64,000 nt of DNA from assembly GCF_000447295.1 (NCBI RefSeq), contig NZ_KE650771.1, positions 1,063,151 through 1,127,150 of the forward strand. The letters are read 5' to 3'. Shown here in pieces: positions 8,034-17,438 of this stretch. Below the pieces are notes generated by a model. It made no database searches. It was given only the letters and a program-made list of their open reading frames with translations, and was not told the origin of the DNA. The translations under genes and the position numbers were made by a program. Position 1 is the stretch's first letter. Each line of letters starts with the position of its first letter. This DNA comes from Fischerella sp. PCC 9431 (GTDB lineage: Bacteria > Cyanobacteriota > Cyanobacteriia > Cyanobacteriales > Nostocaceae).

Positions 8034-8061
8034 TGTTAAGAATAGTTACAACTTCTTAACA
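8034..8061. promoter_or_regulatory. inverted repeat just upstream of the NDH-2 start
   Basis: Perfect 9-base arms TGTTAAGAA (8034-8042) and TTCTTAACA (8053-8061) around a 10-base spacer, 16 bases before the ATG. A GTTACA element precedes it. It could be an operator overlapping the leader; the regulator is unknown. Confidence 0.4.
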
Positions 8062-8077
8062 CAAGGAAATATTTCTT

Positions 8078-9445
8078 ATGGGCGTTGCACTTGAGAATAA
8101 TGCACCTCATCAGGTAGTAATCGTTGGCGGTGGCTTTGGTGGACTATATACAGCAAAACATCTTGCGAAAGCGAATGTAAATGTTACTCTCATCGATAAA
8201 CGTAACTTCCATCTATTTCAGCCACTTTTATATCAAGTTGCAACAGGTACGCTATCACCGGGTGATATTTCCTCACCATTGCGAGCTGTATTCAGCAAAA
8301 GCAAGAATACACAAGTGTTGCTGGGAGAAGTAAATGATATCGATCCCAAAGCCCAACAAGTGAAAATGGGCGATCGCGTAGTACCTTACGATACATTAAT
8401 TGTTGCTACAGGTGCTAACCATTCCTATTTTGGTAAGGATAATTGGAAAGACCTTGCTCCTGGTTTAAAAACTGTTGAAGATGCGATCGAAATGCGCCGA
8501 CGGATATTTGGTGCATTTGAAGCAGCAGAAAAAGAAACAGACCCCGAAAAACGCAGTGCTTGGTTGACTTTTGTGATTGTGGGCGGTGGGGCTACTGGTG
8601 TAGAATTGGCAGGTGCGATCGCCGAGTTGGCATACAAAACCCTTAAAGAAGATTTTCGTAACATCGACACCTCAGAAACCAAAATTTTACTATTACAAGG
8701 GAGTGATCGCATCCTCCCACACATGGCACCAGATTTATCGCAAGAAGCAACAGTATCTTTGCAAAAGTTGGGTGTCGTTATTCACACTAACACCAGGGTG
8801 ACAAACATTGACAATGACATCGTTACTTTCAAGCAAGCAGGTGAAGTTAAAGAAATTCCCTCACAAACTATATTGTGGGCAGCAGGTGTCAAAGGTTCCG
8901 CAATGGGGCAAATCCTAGCAGAACGTACCGATGTAGAATGTGACCACGCTGGACGTGTGATTGTAGAACCGGACTTGACTATCAGGGGTTATAAAAACAT
9001 TTTTGTCATTGGAGATTTAGCCAACTTCTCCCATCAAGATGGTAAGCCCTTAGCTGGTGTTGCACCCGTAGCCAAACAACAAGGAGAATATGTAGCTAAA
9101 CTCATTCAACAACGGCTTCAAGGTCATACTTTGCCACAATTTCATTACAACAATGTGGGTAGTTTGGCGATGATTGGGCAAAATTTAGCTGTTGTAGATT
9201 TAGGCTTCATCAAACTTACAGGTTTCTTAGCTTGGGTATTTTGGCTAGTAGTTCACATCTACTTCTTAATCGAGTTTGACACTAAATTACTAGTAGTATT
9301 TCAGTGGGCGTGGAACTATATCACTCGTAATCGTCGCTCTAGATTGATTACAGGTCGAGAAGCTTTTGTAAAAACAAAAACTCACAATCGCACGGATACA
9401 ATGCCAGGAGAAAGTTTAAATGTACAGATGGGTGATAGCATTTAA
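8078..9445 (+). CDS. type II NADH dehydrogenase (NDH-2), single-subunit
   Basis: A 455-residue flavoprotein that oxidises NAD(P)H and reduces quinone without pumping protons. The FAD-binding Rossmann motif VVIVGGGFGGLYTAKHL is at residues 13-29. The NAD(P)H-binding motif FVIVGGGATGVELAGAI lies near residues 166-182. The second FAD contact is IFVIGDLANF. After about residue 380 come hydrophobic and aromatic stretches (LTGFLAWVFWLVVHIYFLIE) typical of the membrane-attachment region of this family. Cyanobacteria hold several paralogues (NdbA/B/C); which one this is cannot be decided by eye. It is monocistronic, with a hairpin terminator after the stop. Confidence 0.9.
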   Translation: MGVALENNAPHQVVIVGGGFGGLYTAKHLAKANVNVTLIDKRNFHLFQPLLYQVATGTLSPGDISSPLRAVFSKSKNTQVLLGEVNDIDPKAQQVKMGDRVVPYDTLIVATGANHSYFGKDNWKDLAPGLKTVEDAIEMRRRIFGAFEAAEKETDPEKRSAWLTFVIVGGGATGVELAGAIAELAYKTLKEDFRNIDTSETKILLLQGSDRILPHMAPDLSQEATVSLQKLGVVIHTNTRVTNIDNDIVTFKQAGEVKEIPSQTILWAAGVKGSAMGQILAERTDVECDHAGRVIVEPDLTIRGYKNIFVIGDLANFSHQDGKPLAGVAPVAKQQGEYVAKLIQQRLQGHTLPQFHYNNVGSLAMIGQNLAVVDLGFIKLTGFLAWVFWLVVHIYFLIEFDTKLLVVFQWAWNYITRNRRSRLITGREAFVKTKTHNRTDTMPGESLNVQMGDSI

Positions 9446-9527
9446 CTATTCATCCTACGCCGCACTACCCTTTGGGAACACTTCGGGAACGTGTCAGATC
9501 TTGGGCTTTTGTCAGTTTAAGCTAAAA

Positions 9528-9561
9528 TAAAACTTGAAACTTTACAAAGCTTCAAGTTTTA
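9528..9561 (+). terminator. hairpin terminator after the NDH-2 gene
   Basis: Arms AAAACTTGAA and TTCAAGTTTT around a 12-base loop, followed by ATAAATTT. It lies 83 bases after the NDH-2 stop. Confidence 0.55.
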
Positions 9562-9611
9562 TAAATTTCGTCTGGCTTTTTGTTTATTGCAGAGGGTGAG
9601 AAGCTCGTACC

Positions 9612-9899
9612 ATGACTGGTGTAGACATTACTGCTTGGATTCTCGGTCTAGGACTGGGATTAATGACACTTTTGTTTATTTTTCGCATAGTTCTAACTTG
9701 GTATCCCCAACTAGATCTAAATCGTTTGCCTTTTAATTTAGTAGCTTGGCCAACAGAACCATTTTTGATACCAATGCGGAAGTTAGTTCCACCGATTGGT
9801 GGGGTAGACATTACACCGATTATTTGGGTTGGTATTTTTAGTTTTATTAGAGAAATTCTTCTTGGTCAGCAAGGACTGCTGATTATGATGTCTCGATAA
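9612..9899 (+). CDS. YggT/YlmG family membrane protein (Ycf19-like)
   Basis: A 95-residue protein with two hydrophobic segments (ITAWILGLGLGLMTLLFIF and ITPIIWVGIFSFIREILL) and the family signature RIVLTWYPQLD then WPTEPFLIPMRKLVPPIGGVDITP. YggT/YlmG proteins are linked to cell division and nucleoid partitioning in bacteria and plastids, and in cyanobacteria to envelope and thylakoid assembly; the molecular role is not settled. Length fits the family. It follows the NDH-2 gene after a terminator, so it probably has its own promoter. Confidence 0.85.
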   Translation: MTGVDITAWILGLGLGLMTLLFIFRIVLTWYPQLDLNRLPFNLVAWPTEPFLIPMRKLVPPIGGVDITPIIWVGIFSFIREILLGQQGLLIMMSR

Positions 9900-10013
9900 A
9901 TATTGGTGCCTAAAGTCAGTTAAAAGTTAACAGTTAACAGTAAATATATACAGCAGATTTTAAGTAAATGAGGTACTAATTTTAAGAACAAAGCGACATA
10001 AAGAGAAGCTTTC

Positions 10014-10089
10014 AACCCTGTTCCCTATTCCCTATTCCCTATTCCCTGCTGTAACTTTGATAACTGATAACTGATAACTGATAACTGAA
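10014..10089. repeat. tandem repeats TTCCCTA and CTGATAA
   Basis: Four TTCCCTA-like heptads followed by four CTGATAA heptads directly downstream of accC. They are typical low-complexity intergenic repeats of this genome. Confidence 0.75.
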
Positions 10090-10096
10090 TTACCTT

Positions 10097-11440
10097 CTAG
10101 CCTTGCATGTCTTGTATGAAACTGGTGTAAACATTACCCTGCAAAAATTGTGGGTTTTCCATAATTTTTTGGTGAAAACCGATAGTAGTTGGTAGTCCTG
10201 TGATTGCACACTCTTGCAGCGCTCGTTTCATCCGGTTAATGGCTGTAGGACGGTCTTGTCCCCAGACAATTAGTTTACCAATTAGAGAGTCATAATAAGG
10301 GGGAATTTGATAATCAGTGTAGACGTGAGAATCTATGCGGACACCAGGGCCTCCGGGTGGAAGATAGCCACTGATTCTACCAGGAGCAGGACGGAAATCG
10401 TGATCGGGGTCTTCGGCGTTGATCCGACACTCGATCGCATGACCCCGTAAAACCACTTGATCTTGGGTAAGTTTTAGTCTTTCCCCTTGAGCGACACGGA
10501 TCTGTTCAACAAGCAAGTCTACCCCTGTAATCATTTCTGTAACAGGATGTTCCACTTGAATACGGGTATTCATTTCCATAAAGTAAAATTCGCCGGATCT
10601 ATCTAAGAGAAATTCGATAGTTCCGGCGCCAGTATAATTAATAAATTGGGCTGCTTTTACAGCTGCTTGCCCCATTTTTTCTCGCAGTTCTGGGTCAAGA
10701 GCAGGACTAGGTGCTTCTTCCAGTAATTTTTGATTGCGGCGTTGAATAGAGCAATCACGTTCACCTAAATGGATCACATTTCCATAATTATCCGCCAAAA
10801 TTTGAAATTCAATATGGCGCGGACGCTCAATAAATTTTTCTAAATAAACTCCAGAGTTCCCAAAAGCGGCTCCTGCTTCACCTTGGGCTGCTTGAAAAGA
10901 TTTGATAAATTCGCTTTCTGAACGCACTAAACGCATACCCCGACCACCACCACCAGCTGTGGCTTTAATCATCATCGGGTAGCCGATTTTTCGAGCGATC
11001 GCCAATCCTTCTTTGTCTGACTCTATCAAACCATCGCTACCAGGTACTGTGGGAACTCCTGCTTTTTGCATGGTTTCTTTGGCTGTGGATTTATCTCCCA
11101 TCAACCGAATTGCTTCTGGAGAAGGGCCAATAAAAGCAATATGGTGGTCTGCACAAATTTCTGCAAACCGAGCGTTTTCTGCTAAAAAACCATAGCCAGG
11201 ATGAATAGCAGTAGCATTGCGTGTCAAGGCCGCGGCAATAATATTAGGAATATTTAGATAACTTTTACTGCTAGCAGCTTCGCCAATGCAAACAGCTTCA
11301 TCAGCTAGTTGGACATGGAGTGCATTCCGATCAACGGTAGAGTGTACCGCCACAGTTGCTATTCCCATTTCTTCACAAGCCCGGAGAATGCGAAGCGCGA
11401 TTTCTCCCCGATTAGCAATTAATATTTTGTCAAACTTCAT
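10097..11440 (-). CDS. accC: acetyl-CoA carboxylase biotin carboxylase subunit
   Basis: A 447-residue ATP-grasp enzyme that carboxylates the biotin of the AccB carrier, the first half-reaction of fatty-acid synthesis. Visible are the N-terminal domain start [20 protein letters not shown], the glycine-rich ATP lid [15 protein letters not shown], the metal and catalytic region [17 protein letters not shown], and the biotin-carboxylase C domain ([18 protein letters not shown]). Length is exactly typical. It stands alone: accB is not beside it. Upstream, 480 bases separate it from the tRNA-Leu gene, which points the other way. Confidence 0.96.
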   Translation of the reverse strand: MKFDKILIANRGEIALRILRACEEMGIATVAVHSTVDRNALHVQLADEAVCIGEAASSKSYLNIPNIIAAALTRNATAIHPGYGFLAENARFAEICADHHIAFIGPSPEAIRLMGDKSTAKETMQKAGVPTVPGSDGLIESDKEGLAIARKIGYPMMIKATAGGGGRGMRLVRSESEFIKSFQAAQGEAGAAFGNSGVYLEKFIERPRHIEFQILADNYGNVIHLGERDCSIQRRNQKLLEEAPSPALDPELREKMGQAAVKAAQFINYTGAGTIEFLLDRSGEFYFMEMNTRIQVEHPVTEMITGVDLLVEQIRVAQGERLKLTQDQVVLRGHAIECRINAEDPDHDFRPAPGRISGYLPPGGPGVRIDSHVYTDYQIPPYYDSLIGKLIVWGQDRPTAINRMKRALQECAITGLPTTIGFHQKIMENPQFLQGNVYTSFIQDMQG

Positions 11441-11920
11441 CTTTTAGTGTCGATATAAGTTAAGTAAATTGACTAAAGAAGTCACCAAGTGTAATGGATA
11501 GGTGTTGACAATTTAGCCCTTGGTTGATCTTGTCTCCCGGCTAGTTTAAAAAACGCTTTCGCCTGATTTAAAATTATGACAGGAGTTAACAGTTATCAAT
11601 TATCAGTTATCTGTTCTCTGTTTCATTGATTGAGTTTAGGTCTTTCAGCATACGCCTGATAACTATTTACAGTACCGGCGAGCAGCTACCCTCCGAACGT
11701 TTGCACCCTACAGTCAGGCTTTATCACTTGAAAGTGGGTGTAGGGGTGTAGAGAAAAGCCAGATTTTCATTAGGACTGCCTCGAAATGCTATATTTCTGC
11801 CAGTCTAATGGGTTAAGGGTCAAAATTTTGTACATACAGAGTCTTGAATTTGGGAAAAATTTAATTATGACTCCACTATAGTGATTTTGTTGTGCTATAT
11901 TTAATCATTAGTGCAACCTT
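11441..11920. other. spacer between accC and tRNA-Leu
   Basis: No gene seen. It holds the accC upstream region, a few TTATCAGTT-like repeats near 11590, and an imperfect inverted repeat CACCCTACA...TGTAGGGGTG near 11703-11750. Both neighbouring genes start from this region in opposite directions. Confidence 0.5.
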
Positions 11921-12001
11921 GCGGATGTGGCGGAATTGGTATACGCGCACGTTTGAGGGGCGTGTGGCTTTGCCTTGCGAGTTCGAGTCTCGCCATCCGC
12001 A
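11921..12001 (+). tRNA. tRNA-Leu, anticodon GAG
   Basis: The cloverleaf can be drawn by eye: acceptor GCGGATG pairs with CATCCGC; the anticodon stem CACGT/GCGTG closes the loop TTGAGGG with anticodon GAG; a long class II variable arm follows; the T arm is GCGAG-TTCGAGT-CTCGC. The discriminator base is A. The long variable arm and anticodon fix it as leucine. CCA is not encoded. The 81-nt size suits the class. Confidence 0.95.
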
Positions 12002-12025
12002 TATTTTTTAAGTTAAAAAAATCCC

Positions 12026-12080
12026 GCCTGCATTCAAGTGCAGGCTAATAGTTAAAACCCACTTGCTTTAAGTGGGTTTT
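12026..12080 (+). terminator. double hairpin terminator after tRNA-Leu
   Basis: A first stem GCCTGCA/TGCAGGC (12026-12045) is followed by a second, AAAACCCACTT/AAGTGGGTTTT (12054-12080), ending in a T-run. The second works as an intrinsic terminator in either direction and could also stop read-through from the convergent M16 gene. Confidence 0.75.
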
Positions 12081-12084
12081 ATGT

Positions 12085-12206
12085 TTATGAGGACAAGGAG
12101 ACGCGGTGACACTTCTGAAGACGCGGAGAGCAACAGACGCGGTGACAAGGGAGAAATTATTAATAGTTTCTCCCTTGTCTCCCTTGTCCCCCTTCCCTTG
12201 TCTTAA
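12085..12206. repeat. composite short-tandem-repeat hairpin
   Basis: GACGCGG and GACAAGG units, then ACAAGGGAGAAA paired with TTTCTCCCTTGT around 12147-12180, then CCCTTGTC units. It has the same purine/pyrimidine architecture as the tracts at 5213 and 26070. It sits at the 3' end of the M16 peptidase gene. Confidence 0.7.
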
Positions 12207-15023
12207 TTATTGATTTCCCCCTGGCCCAGCAGTCACAATTACAAGATGTTCTGGATGAATCAAATCCTTAATTACCTGCTGTATTTGAGCCATATTCACT
12301 GCGTCAATTTGCTGAGGAAATTTTTTGATTTCTGCTAAGGAGAGTCCATAGACGGAATTTTTCAAGATTAAATCCGCTACATCACTAGGATTTGCTAAAT
12401 CTACAGGGTAACTGTTGGTAATTGAGCGTTTTGCTGTGTTTAATTCCGCTTCAGTTATACCCTGTTCCCGCACCTGCTTAAGTAAAGCGATGGTGCTGGC
12501 GATCGCTTTTTGGGTATCGTTGGGATCTGTTTGCATTTGAATTAAAAATGGCCCTGGTTGACTACCCGCAGCAAAAGCGCTGTAAATACCGTAGGTAAAA
12601 CCTTGGCGATCGCGTACTTCTGTACCCAAGCGGCTAGATAAAGTATCGCCACCTAAAATTTGATTTAACACTAAAGCGGCATAAAAACGAGGATCTTTAC
12701 GGGAAATACCGTTATAACCAAGATAAGTCACAGCTTCCGCCTTACCAGGAATCACTGAGTTGACCCGTTTTGTAGATTTTGGTAACGGTACTGGTGGTAG
12801 ACTAATGTTAACTGGTTTGCCCTGGGCTTGCCATTTACCAAAAGCTTTATTTAGCAAAGCTTTGACGTTAGCTGGGTCAAAATCTCCAACTAAAGCGATC
12901 GTTGTAGTATCTGGTCTGTAGTGTTCTTTATAGAACTTCATCAAGTCTTGGCGAGAAATACTTTTCAAGCTTTTCTCTGTGGGAAAACTATAAAAAGGAT
13001 GATCCTCTGGATAAATCGCTTGTTGGAATACTCGTCGTCCTAGTCCACGCGGATCATCTAGCTGGATTTTCAGACTAGTCAATGCTCTGTCTCGACTCAA
13101 TTCTAGCTGGTCATTGGGAAAGGTCGCATTTTGAACAACATCAGCCAAGGTTTGAATCATTATCGGTAGATTAGCAGATAGTCCATTCCCATTAATACTG
13201 ACTCCTTCACGGCCAGCATTGAAGTTTAAACCAACTCCTCGATTTTCTAGCTTTTGAGCAATAGTGAGAGCATTTTCTGTTTGTGTCCCATTCATTAAAT
13301 TGGCTGCAACGAGATTTGCTAGTCCAGCTTTGGAATTAGTATCAAATTCACTACCAGCGTCAATATTTCCACTTAAATTGACAGTGGGGACACTGCGATC
13401 GCGCAACAACAAAACTCGTAAACCATTCTTGAGGGTAAATTCCTCTGGTAGAGGTTGATTTTGAGAACTCGTCGTTGATGTCGCTGGAGGTAGATATTTA
13501 GCTAGTTCTGCTGGATCTACAGGTTTACCAGGACTGAAATTTTCCACCGTCTTACCAGAACCGCTACTAGAAGTTCCTGGTTTACCGTCTGGTTGGGTGG
13601 GTTCAAAAAAGCCAATGGTTTGTTTACCAGGATTGAGGTAAGTTTTCGCAACTCGCTGCACATCTTTTGGCGTAACTTTGGCGATCGCTTCTAAATAGCG
13701 TTCTACGTAGCGATAATCTCCAGCGACCGTTTGGTACAATCCCAGTAAGCTGGCTTGACTGGTAATATCCTGATTATTCAGTATAAAAGAAGTCTTGAGC
13801 AGTGTTTTAGCTCGATTTAATTCTGCTGTAGTGACTGGTTTTTGTTGGATTTTGGTCAAAGAAGTTTGCAATACCTGGTTAATTTTTGATAACTCTTGAC
13901 CAGGAGCAGCTGTCAGACTAATGTCGTACCAACCTGGATCAATTAATTCCACCGGACTAGCACTAATAGAACTAGCTAGACCAGATTCTACTAAAGCTTG
14001 ATAAAGTCGAGAACTACGTCCACCAGTGAGAACTGCATCCATGACATCAATTGCAGCAACATCTGGATGATGAACATTGGGTAGCGGATAAACAACTTGC
14101 AAAAGTGCTGCACTTCCCGCTTGTTTTAAGACAATAGGAGATTTTTTAGTAGCAGAAGAAGACACAGGGAGTTTTTCTTGATTCACAGTGTCACTGCGTC
14201 TTTGTGTCCCGGTGTTTTCATTTCCTCTGTTAGGTAACTTGCCGAAAGTTTTTTGTATAAATTTTAAAGTTGGTTCAGTAGCAAAATCACCTGTAATTAC
14301 CAAAGTTGCATTGTCAGGGCTGTAATAATTCTGGTAATAATTTTGTACCTGATCCACTGTAAATTTCTCGACATCGGCTTTTGTTCCTCCTACAGGTAAA
14401 CCGTAGGGACGGTTCGGAAATGCAGATCGCATGACGGCGCGGTTGAGGCGATAACCAGGGGAATTTTCGTATCCTTGTAACTCAGAAATAACCACACGCT
14501 TTTCACTGTTTAATTGTTCAGCTCCAATTAAAGAGTTTTCCATGCGATCGGCTTCTAGAGTCAGCAATGCTTCTAGTTTGTCCTGCTCTACCGTACCAAA
14601 ATAAGCGGTTTGATCGTAAGTGGTAAAAGCATTAAATTGACTACCCAAAGCACTAAATAATCGACCAAACTGCACGGGACGGTCTTTAGTACCTTTGAAC
14701 ATTAGATGTTCTAATTGGTGGGAAATGCCATTTTCCCCTGCTTTTTCGTTGCGTGAACCAACTTTATACCAAACCTGCACACTGACTACAGGTGCAGTAT
14801 GAACTTCCTTTGTTAGTACTGTTAAGCCATTTTCTAGAATGGTTTTACGCACCCCTTGGGTAAGAGAGGTTTCAGGGGTTGGTGTAACAGCATAACTTAA
14901 GTTATTAGTAGTAAATACTCCACTCAGGGTAAAACTGAGGAACAAGCCTAGAAGAATATACGCAAGCCGCTTACTGAACAAACGCATGTTACGGTACAGA
15001 AAAATTTTTATTTTAGTCAGCAA
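12207..15023 (-). CDS. secreted M16-family zinc peptidase, two-domain fusion
   Basis: A 938-residue protein with a signal peptide (hydrophobic AYILLGLFLSFTLSGVF, cleavage probably near SYA). The first M16 unit has the inverted zinc motif HQLEH (His102, Glu105, His106) and the downstream zinc-ligand glutamate region LEADRMENS. The second M16 unit, from about residue 520, has SKAGLANLVAANL in the equivalent place and lacks the motif, so it is probably the inactive partner. One polypeptide thus carries the active and inactive halves found as separate subunits in processing peptidases. It probably degrades peptides in the periplasm. A start at the Met of MRLFSKR (residue 13) is also possible. A Ser/Gly-rich linker joins the units. 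Confidence 0.9.
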   Translation of the reverse strand: MLTKIKIFLYRNMRLFSKRLAYILLGLFLSFTLSGVFTTNNLSYAVTPTPETSLTQGVRKTILENGLTVLTKEVHTAPVVSVQVWYKVGSRNEKAGENGISHQLEHLMFKGTKDRPVQFGRLFSALGSQFNAFTTYDQTAYFGTVEQDKLEALLTLEADRMENSLIGAEQLNSEKRVVISELQGYENSPGYRLNRAVMRSAFPNRPYGLPVGGTKADVEKFTVDQVQNYYQNYYSPDNATLVITGDFATEPTLKFIQKTFGKLPNRGNENTGTQRRSDTVNQEKLPVSSSATKKSPIVLKQAGSAALLQVVYPLPNVHHPDVAAIDVMDAVLTGGRSSRLYQALVESGLASSISASPVELIDPGWYDISLTAAPGQELSKINQVLQTSLTKIQQKPVTTAELNRAKTLLKTSFILNNQDITSQASLLGLYQTVAGDYRYVERYLEAIAKVTPKDVQRVAKTYLNPGKQTIGFFEPTQPDGKPGTSSSGSGKTVENFSPGKPVDPAELAKYLPPATSTTSSQNQPLPEEFTLKNGLRVLLLRDRSVPTVNLSGNIDAGSEFDTNSKAGLANLVAANLMNGTQTENALTIAQKLENRGVGLNFNAGREGVSINGNGLSANLPIMIQTLADVVQNATFPNDQLELSRDRALTSLKIQLDDPRGLGRRVFQQAIYPEDHPFYSFPTEKSLKSISRQDLMKFYKEHYRPDTTTIALVGDFDPANVKALLNKAFGKWQAQGKPVNISLPPVPLPKSTKRVNSVIPGKAEAVTYLGYNGISRKDPRFYAALVLNQILGGDTLSSRLGTEVRDRQGFTYGIYSAFAAGSQPGPFLIQMQTDPNDTQKAIASTIALLKQVREQGITEAELNTAKRSITNSYPVDLANPSDVADLILKNSVYGLSLAEIKKFPQQIDAVNMAQIQQVIKDLIHPEHLVIVTAGPGGNQ

Positions 15024-15151
15024 AGTTTGAGTTTACTTTAAATCAGGTTAACAAATCAGTATTAAAGCATGGTGGCAATTGTATGAAAAAGTTGCGATAG
15101 TTCTTGTTGAGTTCTTATTTAAAGATAAATAAACTTAAAAAACATAAAATT

Positions 15152-15179
15152 ATAGAGACGCAAAATTTTACGTCTCTAT
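15152..15179 (-). terminator. inverted repeat after the KGG protein gene
   Basis: Arms ATAGAGACG and CGTCTCTAT around a 10-base AT-rich loop, followed on the minus strand by an AT-rich stretch. It probably ends the KGG gene and is related to the AGAGACGCG element family. Confidence 0.5.
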
Positions 15180-15236
15180 GAATAAAAAACCACTCAGGTG
15201 ATTTCTGAAGTCTATAGGTAATCGAGGTAATCGGCT

Positions 15237-15566
15237 TTATTGGTTCTTGTGACTTTGCTTTCCAGCTTTTACATGTTGTTCATGACTACCACCTTGAGTA
15301 CCTTTTTCTTCTTCCTCCTCGTGATCGTCGTTTTTATTGCGATCGCCTCTGTGAGAGTGCTTACCACCTTCTCGACCAATCTCTGCCATAAATTCTCGGT
15401 CTTGACTTGTAGTTTCTCCACCTTTACGACCAGCTTCTCTAGCTTCTTCAGATGTAAATTCGTGTGCAGTTCCTTTTTCATGAGCAGCTTTTCCGCCTTT
15501 ACTGGCAATTTCACGCTGCTTATCTTCGTCCATAGATGCAAATCCACGTTTGCTTGTATCTGACAT
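15237..15566 (-). CDS. KGG-repeat general stress protein (YciG-like)
   Basis: A 109-residue, very hydrophilic protein. I chose the ATG at 15566 because GGAGAATTATT stands directly before it; an upstream in-frame ATG at 15644 would add 26 unlike residues. It carries KGG-type repeats: RGFASMDEDKQREIASKGGKAA, EFTSEEAREAGRKGGETT and REFMAEIGREGGKHSH, followed by an acidic and His/Lys-rich tail. The KGG/con-10 family is made of small stress- and desiccation-induced hydrophilic proteins, often general-stress regulated. No membrane segment is present. A direct molecular function is not known. Confidence 0.85.
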   Translation of the reverse strand: MSDTSKRGFASMDEDKQREIASKGGKAAHEKGTAHEFTSEEAREAGRKGGETTSQDREFMAEIGREGGKHSHRGDRNKNDDHEEEEEKGTQGGSHEQHVKAGKQSHKNQ

Positions 15567-16132
15567 AATAATTCTCCGTTTTTCTTCGTTTTTATTCTTG
15601 TCTAAAAATGCAGTTTTCAAGAATCTAAAGAGCCTATAAATCACTCTTGGTTCTGTGTCTAATTTACAGATTACAGATTATCTAAACCTCTTTCTAATAG
15701 AGTAGTTTGTTGTTGTAAAAACATGTTTTGAATGAGAAAAAATAATTCTATAGTTAGAGTAATAAATTTAAAAAAAAGTTCTATTTTACAAAGAAAATAT
15801 TTATCAATCAAGTAAAATTGATACTTATAAATTTTATATCAATCTTAATAACATCTATCAATAGAGAGAGAAATTACCTTGATATTTGTATACAAAAGCA
15901 ATCTCATCTATTTTAAGCTTTACCCTTTCCCCAATATAAAAAAAACGAAACCCTCCCAAAACATCGGGAAGGTTTAAGGTGAGCTTCGAGGATTCCCTAC
16001 AAGAAGTCTCTAGAAAAAATAGATTTTCAATAGCAGATTTACCTCAGACGCAACTTAAAGGTAAATTTAAAAGCTAGATTTGCTGTTTATTTACAACACT
16101 CGATAACCAGCAATTATCAAGCCAAAACTAGA
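15567..16132. other. AT-rich spacer
   Basis: No gene is visible. It contains the promoter side of the KGG gene and, at 15938-15975, a strong terminator for the DUF3177 gene that reads towards it. Confidence 0.5.
15938..15975 (-). terminator. intrinsic terminator of the DUF3177 gene
   Basis: Stem AAACCCTCCC/GGGAAGGTTT (15948-15975, one mismatch) is followed on the minus strand by a run of U from 15945 down to 15938. It lies about 160 bases after the DUF3177 stop. Confidence 0.75.
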
Positions 16133-16729
16133 TCACTGTTGTGTAGCTGAACGTCCTTGCTTGCCTAACTTTATTAAGACAAAATAGCTCAGGTAAACTA
16201 CATAAAATATCAAACCAATAATACCAAGAAAGCCAAGAAAGCCAGCGCTAGTTTTGGGATGAAACCATTCTTTGAATACTAAGGGTGCTTCAAACCAGAC
16301 ATGACAATAGGGATTATTACTAATATTTTCAGAAAAAGCACAACCCAAAAAAGGTATAAAGGCAAGTGAACCTAGAATACAATAAATAGTTGTTGCCCAA
16401 CGCCAAGAAGTAAAAGTCAGCTTTAACGGACCGCTAGACTGATACTCAATTTCATCATTAAGATCCACCCAGAACCATAGGGAAATTGGTATTAGGATAC
16501 GAGCCAAAAATCCAGATATGAAACTGACTGGATATTGAGCAATCATCAAATAAATAGTGAGCGCCAAAAGACTAGATACTCGCCAGTAAATAACTAACAA
16601 GCGTTGTATCCCCTCAGCTTTTTGTACAAACGCCCAAATCAGCAGAATCAGAGGAATGATGACTGTAAATAATACTGCTAATCTGTAATCCATCCAGACA
16701 AAAGGGCGAAACCAAATTTCTTTTCCCAT
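16133..16729 (-). CDS. DUF3177 family membrane protein
   Basis: A 198-residue protein with five to six hydrophobic segments, beginning WFRPFVWMDYRLAVLFTVIIPLILLIWAFV. Features typical of this cyanobacterial family are the FRPFVWMDYRLAV start, IYWRVSSLLALTIYLMIAQ and a GFLARILIPISLWFWVDLNDEI segment. The family is restricted to cyanobacteria and has no known function; an inner or thylakoid membrane location is inferred. It lies downstream of cp12 on the same strand but 487 bases away, so it is probably separately transcribed. Confidence 0.8.
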   Translation of the reverse strand: MGKEIWFRPFVWMDYRLAVLFTVIIPLILLIWAFVQKAEGIQRLLVIYWRVSSLLALTIYLMIAQYPVSFISGFLARILIPISLWFWVDLNDEIEYQSSGPLKLTFTSWRWATTIYCILGSLAFIPFLGCAFSENISNNPYCHVWFEAPLVFKEWFHPKTSAGFLGFLGIIGLIFYVVYLSYFVLIKLGKQGRSATQQ

Positions 16730-16936
16730 AGTATTTCCAATGTGATAAATAGTTTTACTGAGAGAATATACAGCTAATAGTTAACCAATAATTTTATAAA
16801 TAATAGCTGATAGCTTAATTAAAAACTAAGGTTATAATCCAAATACTACACCTTTATACTGTGAGTGTGATCTTGTCTTTTTTGTCTGATTTTAACAATT
16901 ATCGATAAAAAGTAATTTTGGGAAAATATAAGCGAT

Positions 16937-17001
16937 CAACAATTCCGCCGCTCAATCCGTCCATAAGAATCATGGAAAAAGGATGCACGGCGGAATTATT
17001 G
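16937..17001. repeat. 65-bp near-perfect inverted repeat downstream of cp12
   Basis: Arms CAACAATTCCGCCG (16937-16950) and CGGCGGAATTATTG (16988-17001) pair with one mismatch; a second small stem CCAT/ATGG lies in the loop. It sits in the 487-base spacer between cp12 and DUF3177, where no gene is seen. It may be a structured 3' UTR, a small RNA or a palindromic element. Confidence 0.5.
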
Positions 17002-17216
17002 TTCAATTTTTTCCGCAAAAACTCTCAATCTTTTGTATTTTCCTGTGAAACTAAGAAAATATAAGTACAGCTAGCCTGCACACACATATTTTCTTAAGGT
17101 AGAACACAAGGAAGGCATTCAGATTGTGCGAGAAAAAACTGAAAGTGCAAAATATTGGACAACAGATCTTGTAACTTGTTGATCAATGTTTTCAGATCAA
17201 CTTACTAAACTAATTG

Positions 17217-17438
17217 CTAGTCCTCATAAATACGACACTCATCTGCTTCGGGGTTATCATCACAGTACTTCTCAAAAGCAGTTTTTGGCTTAGATTGCTT
17301 TTGGTGAGAAGCTTCAGCTTGTAATTCTTCTACTGCATCCCAAGCAGCAGCACATTCTGCGGAATTGCTACCTGAAAGATCGCAGACAGCGCGAGCTTCT
17401 TTAACTTCTTCTTCAATTCTGTTGTGGATGTCTGTCAT
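17217..17438 (-). CDS. cp12: Calvin cycle regulatory protein CP12
   Basis: A 73-residue, intrinsically disordered redox switch that binds GAPDH and phosphoribulokinase into an inactive complex in the dark. Both cysteine pairs are present: Cys19/Cys29 (VCDLSGSNSAECAAAW) and Cys59/Cys68 (YCDDNPEADECRIYED). The core AWDAVEELQAE is at residues 32-42, and the C-terminal YED, which enters the GAPDH active site, is intact. I chose the ATG at 17438 because it gives the canonical start MTDIHNRIEEEVKEAR; an earlier in-frame start would add 29 unlike residues. It is monocistronic. Confidence 0.95.
   Translation of the reverse strand: MTDIHNRIEEEVKEARAVCDLSGSNSAECAAAWDAVEELQAEASHQKQSKPKTAFEKYCDDNPEADECRIYED

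Noticed and set aside
15240-15563. Phe/Ser-rich frame opposite the KGG protein gene
   Set aside because: It is the complement of the Lys/Glu-rich KGG gene; no signal for expression.
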